From Hyphomicrobiales bacterium (GTDB lineage Bacteria; Pseudomonadota; Alphaproteobacteria; Rhizobiales; NORP267): a DNA stretch of 53,790 bases. The DNA is taken from the NCBI GenBank assembly GCA_030688605.1, contig JAUYJB010000106.1, positions 1 through 53,790 of the forward strand. Direction: 5' to 3'. Positions 31,673-39,365 of this stretch are shown one piece after another. How positions within the stretch are numbered: the stretch's first letter is position 1; each line of letters opens with the position of its first letter. The position numbers were made by a program, and so were the translations under genes. The notes below the pieces were generated by a model. It did no database searches and was not told the origin of the DNA. It was given only the letters and a program-made list of their open reading frames with translations.

Positions 31673-32884
31673 TCACTCGCAAAAGGCGCCGCGCCGGCGG
31701 GCTGCGAGGTCGAGGTGAAAATGGTCCCTGTGTGCGTCGTTGGCCTCGGGCCCGAGGACGGTGCCGAACAGGCCGCAGGCATCCTTGTGCACCCGGCGCA
31801 AGAATTCCCGTTCCGGCGTGGGACCCGGATCAGGCAGCAGGGGCGGCGTTGCCAGGCTGCGCGCCGCCGTCGCCATCTTGGCCTCTTTCCTTAACGGCGG
31901 CAGCGGGACCGGTCCGACCCGGAGCGAGCGTTTTCCTTCGTTGCCGGTATCTCTCGCGGCCTGAGGCGGCGTTTCTTCCGTCTCTTGCGATGTTGCTTGC
32001 GCGCGCTCGGCGGCCTCCTGCACCAACTCGGCGACACGCCGAGCGGCCTCGATCTCGCGTTCGGTCAACCCCCAATTCTTCAGCGGTTCCACATGCCTTC
32101 CGTCCTCGGTGACGAAGCCGGCGATATCCAGCGCATTGGCGAAGGCGTGCTCGCTCAGCGGTGCCTGGTCGGCGTCGTTGCGATTGCGGCAGGAATAAGA
32201 GGTGGCGTTGCGAAGGCGCACAATGGGTGAACCCAGCATGCGGCGGGCCACCGGCTGAACCGCAGTCTTTATCCACTGATCGAGCGCCAGCACCATGTCG
32301 CAATTGAGCGTCGCCGCCGGAGCGATCTCAACGCCCGGATCTTTGCCGAGCCGCAGGAGCTTGAGCGGGGCCGCACTTCCGCAGCGCCCAGCCCTGATCG
32401 GCGCTAGCGCCTCGACCTCGGCGACAATCGGACCGAGACGGTCCACGCAGGCCCGCAGCGCGTCCATGACCTCGGCTTCGGACCACTGATCTTTGATGAC
32501 GTCTTTGCTCTCCCCCACTGCGGTCTCCGCGCCGTCTCGGCCGGCCTCGGCCGGCGGCACCGCGGGCTCCCCACCTTGCGGCCGCGGGCTCATCGGCTCG
32601 CCGCTTTGCGGCCGCGGGCTCATCGGCGGCAACGGCACAGCGACGGGCACTGCTTCGGCGTTTGCCGCTCCACCTTCCGTCGCCGCATCCGGCGCAACGG
32701 AGGTTTCGGCCTTCGGCATCGGCTGTATCGGCGGCAAGGGCACCGGTGTTGAGGGTCGGTGTCGAGGCTTCGGCTTTTGCCGGGGCTGAAAAAGCTCCAG
32801 AAATTCACGGAACTGGCCGGCCGCCGGCGGCGGCGGCAACAGCACAAGCATGGCGGCGACCGCGGCAAGGAGATGTCGCTGCAT
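31673..32884 (-). CDS. Extensin-like C-terminal domain protein, secreted
   Basis: A 403-residue protein with an N-terminal signal peptide (L-L-A-A-V-A-A-M-L-V-L-L, cleavage near A-A-G-Q) and a Pro-rich linker to about residue 125. A PF06904 extensin-like domain follows, with its cysteines and metal-like motif: S-Y-S-C-R-N-R, S-E-H-A-F-A-N-A-L-D-I-A-G-F, D-A-C-G-L-F-G-T-V-L-G-P-E-A-N and H-R-D-H-F-H-L-D. The S-E-H..D and H-x-D-H-F-H arrangement resembles D-Ala-D-Ala carboxypeptidases of the VanY/MepA type, so a peptidoglycan or cell-wall glycan role is plausible. About 65 residues between the two halves form an Ala/Glu-rich insert (A-A-R-R-V-A-E-L-V-Q-E-A). It lies 180 bases downstream of another secreted-protein gene on the same strand. 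Confidence 0.82.
   Translation of the reverse strand: MQRHLLAAVAAMLVLLPPPPAAGQFREFLELFQPRQKPKPRHRPSTPVPLPPIQPMPKAETSVAPDAATEGGAANAEAVPVAVPLPPMSPRPQSGEPMSPRPQGGEPAVPPAEAGRDGAETAVGESKDVIKDQWSEAEVMDALRACVDRLGPIVAEVEALAPIRAGRCGSAAPLKLLRLGKDPGVEIAPAATLNCDMVLALDQWIKTAVQPVARRMLGSPIVRLRNATSYSCRNRNDADQAPLSEHAFANALDIAGFVTEDGRHVEPLKNWGLTEREIEAARRVAELVQEAAERAQATSQETEETPPQAARDTGNEGKRSLRVGPVPLPPLRKEAKMATAARSLATPPLLPDPGPTPEREFLRRVHKDACGLFGTVLGPEANDAHRDHFHLDLAARRRGAFCE
32576..32627. repeat. Two 22-bp direct repeats, period 30, within the linker
   Basis: The sequence TTGCGGCCGCGGGCTCATCGGC occurs at 32576-32597 and again at 32606-32627. In the minus-strand protein this encodes two copies of P-M-S-P-R-P-Q-x-G-E-P in the Pro-rich linker of the extensin-like protein. 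Confidence 0.85.
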
Positions 32885-33061
32885 GATGAGACTTTCCCGC
32901 TCTGGTCGACATGGTCGACCGGCAAGCCCTCCAGCCCATGGGTGCCGAGATTGTTAGTAAAGACCGCGAATGAGGCGCTACGCAACCTGAATGATTGAAG
33001 GGGTCTCAAAGGCCGGCCGATCACCGCTCATCGGGCACGCGCCGCGCACGCCTGTCGCCGT

Positions 33062-35548
33062 TCAATATTTGGCCACTGCCTTGGGCGGACCCTCGATCAG
33101 GAACGAGCTGAAATAGACGATGGGCTTGCCGTCGCCGATCGCACAGGACGATGCCCAACGGACCCCGTAGGTCTTGTTCTTCGGCGACGAGGGCGGATAG
33201 GCGTGATAGCCGCCCTCGTTGGCCAGGAATATCGCCTTGAAAAAGGTTTTCAGGCCGAAGATCACCAAGCTCGCAGGGTCGAAAATCACGTCTATCAAGC
33301 CCAGTACCTCAGGACCAAGAACGTCCCAGTCGCTGACGGGGTTCGTCGGATCGATATGCTTGAACCGGACCCAGGTAATCCTGACGTCCTCGGGGTAGGG
33401 CGCGTCGGGCTCGGCGAAGAAGTCGTCGAAACCCTCCTGGTTCGTCTGCTCCTTGCTGCCCAGCGCCCAGTCGCACTTCGGCACGTGGACGATGATCATT
33501 GCCGTGTCGTCGTCGGTCCTTTGGGCCTCCTTCTGCACCTTCTTCTCAAGCCAGCGGTAACCGGACACCCATTTGCTGTCCATCTCCGGACCGAAGGCGA
33601 CCGGCTCCAGTTTGGCCCGTCCGAGGGAAGTCTGAAGGTCGATCCACGCCGGACGCAGCGCGAAATAGCCGCTGATCGGCACGTTCTCCACGCGGAGATG
33701 GATCTCCGTATCGGTCCACGTATCCACCTCAAGGCCGACGCGCGGCAGACCGGGTATGGGCTCAGAACCCAGACCGAGTTCGATCGTCCCGTCCGTTCTC
33801 TTGCCGAAGCGCCTGCCGTGAATGGCGACGGTACCACCCGGTTCGAGCCACGGCTTCTTGTCGAGGCCGCAGGGCGTTGTCCAGGAATAATACGGCGTCG
33901 GCCTGGGCCAATAGACATAGTCGTGGCTTCCGGGAAGCTGCGACCAGATTTCTGTGCCCACGGGGCAGCAGCAGCCGATGGTGCCGCGATTGGTCGTGGC
34001 CGAAGTGATGACCGGAAAACTGCCGCCTTCGAGCAGCACCGCGACCTGCGCCATTGCGCCGTTGGAACGCACCACCGAAACGACCGCATCGCGCGTGCCG
34101 CCCATCTTTTCTCCGGGCAGCACCGACGGCACCCTGACGACGACGAAGGTGTCGGCCCAGCCGTCGGACCATGACCCGTGCAGGGGCTCAAACTCGATAT
34201 TGTGCTGGCGCTTGCCTTCCGCGAGCTCGCCGCTGCCGCTGCTGTAGCTGAGATAGGCCCGCCCCGGCTCGGTGCCGAAGCCGGATCCCTGGATGATCAC
34301 ATACATGTCCGGCTGCAGCGCCTCCGCCTGCGGGAAGTAGAACAATGTCACGATCCTGGGCGGCTCGTAGACCCCCTCCGCCAGAGGTTTCTTCAACGGC
34401 CCTGCCGTCTCCAGCTCCTTGATCTTCTGGTTCACGGACTGGGCGATCGCCTGTTCCTGTATCAGCTCGCGGGTCGATTCCGGCTTGGGGAGCACCGCTT
34501 TGAGGTCTTTCGGCCGTTCTCCGTAGCGCCGCAGCCGGGCCTTCTTAAGCGCCTCGGTCAGCCGATCCATGTCTCGGCCGATGCGCTGCAGGGCGGTGTT
34601 CGCCCAGCTGTTGATGTCGCCAGCCCAGGTCGGCGCGCGCGGCTGCGTCGGCGGGACCTGTGGGGTGGGCAGGCCGGGCCTCGGCACGATCGCTATATCC
34701 GGGATGACCTTGAACAGGGGCTGCTTCGCCGCCGGCGGCGGGGTCGGCGCGCCGGGTTTCGGCACGATGGCCGCATCGGGGATCATCTTGAACGGGGGCT
34801 GCTTGCCGGTTGCCGCCGCCGAACGACACTTGTCAAGCTGATCGCTGCGCCACTTGGTCCAGGCGCTGGCGCTGGCCGAATTGCGCCCCTGCGCGCACCA
34901 GTCATAATGATAGCTGAAACTGGCGTTCCATTGCGGGCCGGCGAAGCCGCAGGCGGCCTCCATACTGAGTCTATGGGCCGCGATCGCTTCGCGGGCGTAC
35001 CGATCGCAGAGCACCGCGACGGCCTGGCTCGGCTGGAGGCTCGGCCTGGGCAAGATCGCCGTCTCGGGAATGACCTGGAATTTGGGCTGCGCCGGGGGCT
35101 GCGGCTGGGCTTGCGGCTGCGGTTGGACCTGGGGCGCGGGCGGAACAATGGCCCTTGGGATCATTTGCAACTGCGGCTGCCTGGCGATCTCAGGCTGGGT
35201 TACCGTTTTCGGCGGCGTCGCCAGCTGGGGCAGCATGCGAAACAGCGTCGGCGGAACCGCGGCGGCGCGGCACTGGTTGATCTTATTGCGCCGCCAATCG
35301 TTCCAGGCATTGGCGCTGGCGGAATTGCGCCCCTGCATGCACCAATCGTAGTGATACCGGTAATCGCTGTTCCACTCGGGCCCCGTCAGCCCGCATTTGT
35401 TGGCGAGGTTGTCATTGTTGAGAGAAACGGCGGTCGTCGCATAAGGATCGCAGATGGCGTGGTTCGGCGTTTGTGCCTCCGCGGCCTGGGCAAAGCACAA
35501 CGCGACGACGGTGCCAACGATCAGCTTGTGAGATGTTGCGAAATACAT
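33062..35548 (-). CDS. Large secreted protein with duplicated C-x-Y-H-Y-D-W-C module, function unknown
   Basis: An 828-residue protein I do not recognise. It has a signal peptide (I-V-G-T-V-V-A-L-C-F-A-Q-A-A-E-A-Q). A module of about 60 residues occurs twice, near 33-95 and 181-243: conserved C, C-G-x-x-G-P-x-W-N, Y-H-Y-D-W-C-x-Q-G-R-N-S-A-S-A, A-W-x-x-W-R and a final C-R. Between and after them are Pro/Gln-rich linkers with repeated F-x-x-I-P-x-x-A-I-x-P-R/K-P elements. The C-terminal half contains IPT/TIG-like beta segments: V-I-I-Q-G-S-G-F-G-T-E-P-G, then V-A-I-H-G-R-R-F-G. The four conserved cysteines per module suggest disulfides. It may be an envelope or adhesin-like protein. It lies upstream of the extensin-like gene on the same strand. 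Confidence 0.75.
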   Translation of the reverse strand: MYFATSHKLIVGTVVALCFAQAAEAQTPNHAICDPYATTAVSLNNDNLANKCGLTGPEWNSDYRYHYDWCMQGRNSASANAWNDWRRNKINQCRAAAVPPTLFRMLPQLATPPKTVTQPEIARQPQLQMIPRAIVPPAPQVQPQPQAQPQPPAQPKFQVIPETAILPRPSLQPSQAVAVLCDRYAREAIAAHRLSMEAACGFAGPQWNASFSYHYDWCAQGRNSASASAWTKWRSDQLDKCRSAAATGKQPPFKMIPDAAIVPKPGAPTPPPAAKQPLFKVIPDIAIVPRPGLPTPQVPPTQPRAPTWAGDINSWANTALQRIGRDMDRLTEALKKARLRRYGERPKDLKAVLPKPESTRELIQEQAIAQSVNQKIKELETAGPLKKPLAEGVYEPPRIVTLFYFPQAEALQPDMYVIIQGSGFGTEPGRAYLSYSSGSGELAEGKRQHNIEFEPLHGSWSDGWADTFVVVRVPSVLPGEKMGGTRDAVVSVVRSNGAMAQVAVLLEGGSFPVITSATTNRGTIGCCCPVGTEIWSQLPGSHDYVYWPRPTPYYSWTTPCGLDKKPWLEPGGTVAIHGRRFGKRTDGTIELGLGSEPIPGLPRVGLEVDTWTDTEIHLRVENVPISGYFALRPAWIDLQTSLGRAKLEPVAFGPEMDSKWVSGYRWLEKKVQKEAQRTDDDTAMIIVHVPKCDWALGSKEQTNQEGFDDFFAEPDAPYPEDVRITWVRFKHIDPTNPVSDWDVLGPEVLGLIDVIFDPASLVIFGLKTFFKAIFLANEGGYHAYPPSSPKNKTYGVRWASSCAIGDGKPIVYFSSFLIEGPPKAVAKY

Positions 35549-35855
35549 GGCATGCCCCGCATGGTCAATGTGGGCTTCCCGTTTCGTCGCATCAGTTAAT
35601 CATGAACAGCGGCAGGCGCGATGACCTCGGTCAAAAAAACCCAAAAGACGCAACCGGGGGCTTTGACCGCAAGCGGGGCGAGACCGGCGGTGCGGGTTCG
35701 GGCCCGCTCGGCGGGCGGCGGGAAGGCACTTAGCCGCGCCGTCAATTCAGTCTTGCTGGTAGGTGTACGCAGCCCCTCCCCGGCGCGCACCGAAGACGCG
35801 ATCGCGACCGCAACCCTATGATTTCACGCGGGGCTAAAAGTCGAACAAACAGTCG
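35549..35855. other. Intergenic region without a supported gene
   Basis: These 307 bases lie between the start of the large secreted-protein gene and the end of the S74-domain gene, both on the minus strand. They should hold the promoter of the secreted-protein gene. Short open frames here are arginine-rich and have no ribosome site. No strong hairpin was noted. Confidence 0.35.
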
Positions 35856-36251
35856 TCAAGCGGCTGCGGCAAAACCTTCCTGGGCCTGCCAGTCGGCAAG
35901 AGTCTCCATGCTCAGGCCGAGGCGGCCATAGTCGACCCGGAAGTAACCATCGGCTCCCGTGATGACGGCCTCCGGCGCAACCTCCAGAACCTCCTGGGCC
36001 ATGACCCCGACCATCTCCATATCGCTCCACAGATAGCGGAACCGGTAAAGTGTCAGCCCGAATTGCGTGCGGCCGATGGGATGGATGTCACGCTTCAGAC
36101 GGATGTCGGACGCCGGTGCGGCCCCCGAGCCGGCGGCGACCGCCGCCGTCACATCGCTGAGGACCGATCCCTTCGTCAGGGTCGGCTTGTGATACGGCTT
36201 CAAATCCTTGCCGTCGGTCCGTGTCGAAGGCCGAATGTCCTTGTTTCCCAT
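35856..36251 (-). CDS. S74 (endosialidase-chaperone-like) protein with lasso-leader-like N-terminus
   Basis: A 131-residue protein. Residues 48-131 form an S74 intramolecular-chaperone domain: S48-D-I-R-L-K53-R-D-I is the Ser-Lys self-cleavage motif (Ser and Lys five apart, as in phage endosialidase tails), then V-G-V-M-A-Q-E-V and Y-F-R-V-D-Y-G-R-L-G-L. Residues 1-47 are not phage-fibre-like. They contain Y20-H-K-P23-T-L25, then T35, which matches the lasso-peptide leader pattern YxxPxL with Thr at +15 (its usual Gly at +9 is at +8), followed by an Ala/Gly-rich stretch. Cleavage before S48 would release a 47-residue peptide. The ATG follows GGGGGGTGA. It is divergent from the LpxL-like/PqqD/B2/HprK genes. 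A RiPP-precursor role is a hypothesis; a phage-derived stray domain is the alternative. Confidence 0.7.
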   Translation of the reverse strand: MGNKDIRPSTRTDGKDLKPYHKPTLTKGSVLSDVTAAVAAGSGAAPASDIRLKRDIHPIGRTQFGLTLYRFRYLWSDMEMVGVMAQEVLEVAPEAVITGADGYFRVDYGRLGLSMETLADWQAQEGFAAAA

Positions 36252-36474
36252 GGGTCACCCCCCGATGGCCGCCAGCAGGCGCCATTATTCATAGGACCAA
36301 AAAAAATCCTACCACGCGGGTAGCGCAGCGACAACCGAGCAAAACTGCTTCAAATGGCTTGGCGATCGCGGCAATTGATCGGCCGCGGCGGTTGCTCCTA
36401 ATGTCGGCACGAGAGCGGCGCCGCGCCGCAGGCGCATATGGGCGTTCGGGTTCTGCGGCCAAGGGAGAACGACG

Positions 36475-37482
36475 GTGGTTTCGGAATTGCCATACCCGGT
36501 GCGGTTTCGTACGCGCTCGGCAAAGCTCAGGATACCGCCCCGGCTGATACGCCGTGCCGATCTCCAGTACCTGACGCTGATGGGGCTGTATCGCCTGACC
36601 ACGGCCCTGCTGCCGCCAGACCGCTGGGCTGCGGTCGCCGATGTGATGCATCGACTAAGACGCGGCCTCAGAAAGCGCCGCGTGATGCAGCTGCGCCAGC
36701 GATTTCGAGCGGTTTACGGCCATGATGTCGGGCCCGACACGATCCGCTCCTGGCATCGCGACCGCGAGAACAGGAGGGAACGCCGGAGGCTGTACGTCGT
36801 CGCGGAGCGCTGGTCCGACCGCTGGCGCCCGAACATCCGCCTTGAGGGCGTCGACGGCGTCGCCGCCGCTTTGGCGCAAGGAAAAGGCGTCATCCTCTGG
36901 TTCGACGATTTCATCGATCACAACGTTGTCGCCAAGAGGGGGCTGTACGAGGCCGGCTACCGCATCCATTATTTGAGCAGCGTCCTCCACGGCGATTCCA
37001 TCAGCGCCTTCGGGCGGCGATATCTCAATCCCATTCAGACCGCCGTGGAATCCCGCTATGTGCAGGAACGCCTGTTGCTGAACAACACCGACGCCGGCAG
37101 CGGCAACGAGCTCGCCTGCACGCGGCGCATGGTGGCCATCCTTCGGGAAAACGGAATTGTCGGGATCGCCAACATCCTGACCTCCGGCTCGCGGGTGATG
37201 GAGATCCCGTTCGGCGCCTCGGCGCGGCTCGCCATGCCGACCGGGCCGGTCAACCTCGCCTTACAGAGGGGAGCCGCCCTGTTTCCGGTAGCCACGATCG
37301 AAACGGAGCCCTTGGCGAGCTATTCCGTGATCATCGGCCCACGGCTGGTGCCGGACCCGGCCAAAGGCAAGGACGCGGCACTCGCGGAAGCCGCCATGCA
37401 ATATGCGGAACGGCTTCTGCCGCTGGTCAAGGCGCATCCGGACCAATGGATGGGATGGCGGCGCAACAGCTTTTCGCTGTGA
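36475..37482 (+). CDS. LpxL/HtrB-like acyltransferase-fold protein with altered catalytic motif
   Basis: A 335-residue protein similar in layout to lipid A lauroyl acyltransferases. It starts at GTG 36475, with GGGAGAAC seven bases before it. The N-terminal helix region (Y-L-T-L-M-G-L-Y-R-L) and the late G-P-V-N-L-A-L-Q-R-G-A-A-L-F-P-V and W-M-G-W-R-R segments fit. The family's H-F-G-N-W-E catalytic motif aligns with D-F-I-D-H-N at residues 145-150 (I-L-W-F-D-D-F-I-D-H-N), so the catalytic His and acidic residue are lost. It may transfer an acyl group by another arrangement or bind lipid only. It is first in a same-strand run leading to PqqD, B2 and the HprK-like kinase, although 120 bases separate it from PqqD. 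Confidence 0.75.
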   Translation: MVSELPYPVRFRTRSAKLRIPPRLIRRADLQYLTLMGLYRLTTALLPPDRWAAVADVMHRLRRGLRKRRVMQLRQRFRAVYGHDVGPDTIRSWHRDRENRRERRRLYVVAERWSDRWRPNIRLEGVDGVAAALAQGKGVILWFDDFIDHNVVAKRGLYEAGYRIHYLSSVLHGDSISAFGRRYLNPIQTAVESRYVQERLLLNNTDAGSGNELACTRRMVAILRENGIVGIANILTSGSRVMEIPFGASARLAMPTGPVNLALQRGAALFPVATIETEPLASYSVIIGPRLVPDPAKGKDAALAEAAMQYAERLLPLVKAHPDQWMGWRRNSFSL

Positions 37483-37602
37483 CGCTTGCTCGCTTGAGAG
37501 CGCTCGGAGTTTGCTCTATTTAAGCCAGGGAAGCGGAGCGGGAGAGTAACGTCGCGGACGATCCTTCGTCCTCGACGCATCCGACTTTCTCCGACGGGGG
37601 GA

Positions 37603-37911
37603 ATGGGTGTGATGAGTACAGATTCGACGGCCTTGCCTGACGGCATGGCAACGGTGTTCGCGCTGGCGCCCCATGCCTCGTTTCAATTGCTGGAGGATGG
37701 CGCCGTCATTCTCGATGGCGAAAGCGGCCAGCTCTATTCATGCAACGAAGTGACGGGCGCGTTTCTGAGCCGGATCGACGGGCGCCTGAGCCTTGATGAA
37801 ATCGCTTCGGAAATTTTCGCGGCCTATGACGTGGACGCGCAAACGGCGCGCGATGACCTGATGGAGATTGCCGGCAAGCTGCATGCCGAAAAGCTCATCC
37901 TGACCGTATGA
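37603..37911 (+). CDS. PqqD-family peptide chaperone
   Basis: A 102-residue PqqD/RRE-fold protein that would bind the leader of a ribosomal peptide precursor. The typical features are A-V-I-L-D-G-E-S-G-Q-L-Y-S-C-N-E-V-T-G-A-F-L (shown in part) in the strand-turn region, then a helix pair ending L-H-A-E-K-L-I-L-T-V. ATG 37603 is given; ATG 37612 (M-S-T-D-S) is equally possible because GGGGGGA precedes both. The stop overlaps the B2 protease start by 4 bases (ATGA), so the two are translated together, as lasso B1 and B2 usually are. Confidence 0.88.
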   Translation: MGVMSTDSTALPDGMATVFALAPHASFQLLEDGAVILDGESGQLYSCNEVTGAFLSRIDGRLSLDEIASEIFAAYDVDAQTARDDLMEIAGKLHAEKLILTV

Positions 37912-38378
37912 GAAAAGAATTCGCTATGGACGGCCTGCTGAAGAGATTGAGGTTCAGAACCGAGCTTTGGATCAGGGCCCGCTTGCTTCCCCTGCAAATC
38001 CGCGACCGCAGCCTGAGTGCGATTCTGCGCAGCGCCGAGCCAACCGCAACCGCGGCCTACAAGGGCCTGGAAGCCGGCTACATCGTCCGCCGGGTCAGGA
38101 AATCGCTGCGAAAGCCGATCCAGATGCGCGACAGACGCTGTCTGCGCGAGGGGCTTCTCGCCTATCGCTTTCTTCGCCAGGCCGGCTTTCCGGCCGAACT
38201 GGTTTTCGCCGTCGACAAGCGCAACATTCACGGCCCCGATCCGAAGGCCCATTGCTGGGTCCGCCTTGACGGCGCGGCGATCCTCAACCCTCCGGAGCCG
38301 GACATGACGACCGTGCTGTGCCATCCGAGCGGCGCCGGCCCCGCACCACTCGCCGACCCGTCGCCGTCGCAAGCCTGA
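37908..38378 (+). CDS. Lasso-peptide B2-type transglutaminase-like cysteine protease
   Basis: A 156-residue leader peptidase of the lasso B2 family. The catalytic triad can be placed: C78 in R-R-C-L-R-E-G-L-L, H115 in K-A-H-C-W-V-R and D121 in R-L-D-G. The segment between, F-L-R-Q-A-G-F-P-A-E-L-V-F-A-V, is the usual B2 strand. The N-terminal part is helical and basic. The gene starts within the PqqD stop and ends six bases before the kinase gene. B2 proteins cut a precursor at the leader-core junction after the PqqD/RRE partner presents it. No cyclase of the asparagine-synthetase type is in this window, so a true lasso product is unlikely from these genes alone. Confidence 0.87.
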   Translation: MRKEFAMDGLLKRLRFRTELWIRARLLPLQIRDRSLSAILRSAEPTATAAYKGLEAGYIVRRVRKSLRKPIQMRDRRCLREGLLAYRFLRQAGFPAELVFAVDKRNIHGPDPKAHCWVRLDGAAILNPPEPDMTTVLCHPSGAGPAPLADPSPSQA

Positions 38379-38384
38379 CAGGGC

Positions 38385-39365
38385 ATGGCCGAAGCCTATT
38401 ACAGCCTCGCCGGCCCGGTCCTGAAGGTCGCCTCCGACTCCGCGCAATTGCTGGACCGCATCGATCGCCATCTACGCGCGCTAAGGCTTGCGGCCGGCGC
38501 TCCGGAAACCTTCAGGCTTTCGTTGCGCCACGGCACGCCCGGCGATCTTCCGCCGGTGGCCAAGATCTATTATCGCGGCGAAATCGCCGGCGAAGGGTCC
38601 TGCATATTCGGCGAAGACGAGACGGCGCGTTATTTCCTGATGCCGGACCGTATCTCGTTCGTATTGGATTCCCTGGGCGATGCGGGCTGTCTTACGGTCG
38701 AAAGCGGCGAAGAGGCGCGCCTGAGCGGGACCGCATTCTTTCATGCGCTCGACGCGGCCCTCGTCGCCGGCGGTCAGACCCTGATCCACGCCGCCGCCGC
38801 GACGCTGCCGGACCGCCGATCCGCGATCCTGATTTTCGCGCCCAGCGGCACCGGCAAGACCACCGCCTCGCTGGCGCTTCTGCGCGGCGGCTATGGCGTG
38901 TTCTCGGACGATACCGCCGTGATCCGGAAGGATGGCGGACATCACCAGGTCTGGGGCGTTCCGCGCGCCTTCAAGGTGCACCGCCAGACCGCCGGTCTGT
39001 TCCCGTGGCTCAACGGGTACCTGACCGGAACATGGGACGCGCATGACGAACAGCCCTTGTCGATGGACAGCGCCGCCAAGCTTGGCCGCATCGAAGGCGC
39101 GCAACCTTGCAAGGTCGCGGCCGTGATCCGCCTGAACGGACGCGGCGGCGGCGAACACGCGCTGAGACGGCTGTCGAAGAACGAGGCCCTGGTGTCGCTG
39201 AGCGCCGACAATCTGCGCACCGGGGCCGGCGGAATGCCGCAATTCATGCAATCCAGATTCGGGGTCCTGGCGGGCCTTATTCAGGAAGCGGCGACATTCG
39301 AGCTGACGACCGGCGACGATATGGAGGGGCTGGGCGCGTATCTCGGCGACCGGATCGCCGCTTAG
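38385..39365 (+). CDS. HprK-related kinase
   Basis: A 326-residue protein with a P-loop at 152-160 (A-P-S-G-T-G-K-T-T) and F-S-D-D-T-A-V-I about 20 residues later, the arrangement of the HPr kinase/phosphorylase fold. The first 130 residues are an unrelated beta-rich domain. It belongs to the HprK-related kinases found with PqqD and a nucleotidyltransferase in the HPr-rel-A gene set. In some lasso clusters such a kinase phosphorylates the precursor's C-terminal residue. The ATG lies six bases after the B2 stop. It overlaps the end of the convergent nucleotidyltransferase gene by 4 bases. Confidence 0.85.
   Translation: MAEAYYSLAGPVLKVASDSAQLLDRIDRHLRALRLAAGAPETFRLSLRHGTPGDLPPVAKIYYRGEIAGEGSCIFGEDETARYFLMPDRISFVLDSLGDAGCLTVESGEEARLSGTAFFHALDAALVAGGQTLIHAAAATLPDRRSAILIFAPSGTGKTTASLALLRGGYGVFSDDTAVIRKDGGHHQVWGVPRAFKVHRQTAGLFPWLNGYLTGTWDAHDEQPLSMDSAAKLGRIEGAQPCKVAAVIRLNGRGGGEHALRRLSKNEALVSLSADNLRTGAGGMPQFMQSRFGVLAGLIQEAATFELTTGDDMEGLGAYLGDRIAA

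Noticed and set aside
35621-35821. Small plus-strand frame (66 codons) upstream of the secreted-protein gene
   Set aside because: It has no ribosome site and no recognisable features; composition matches random GC-rich frames.
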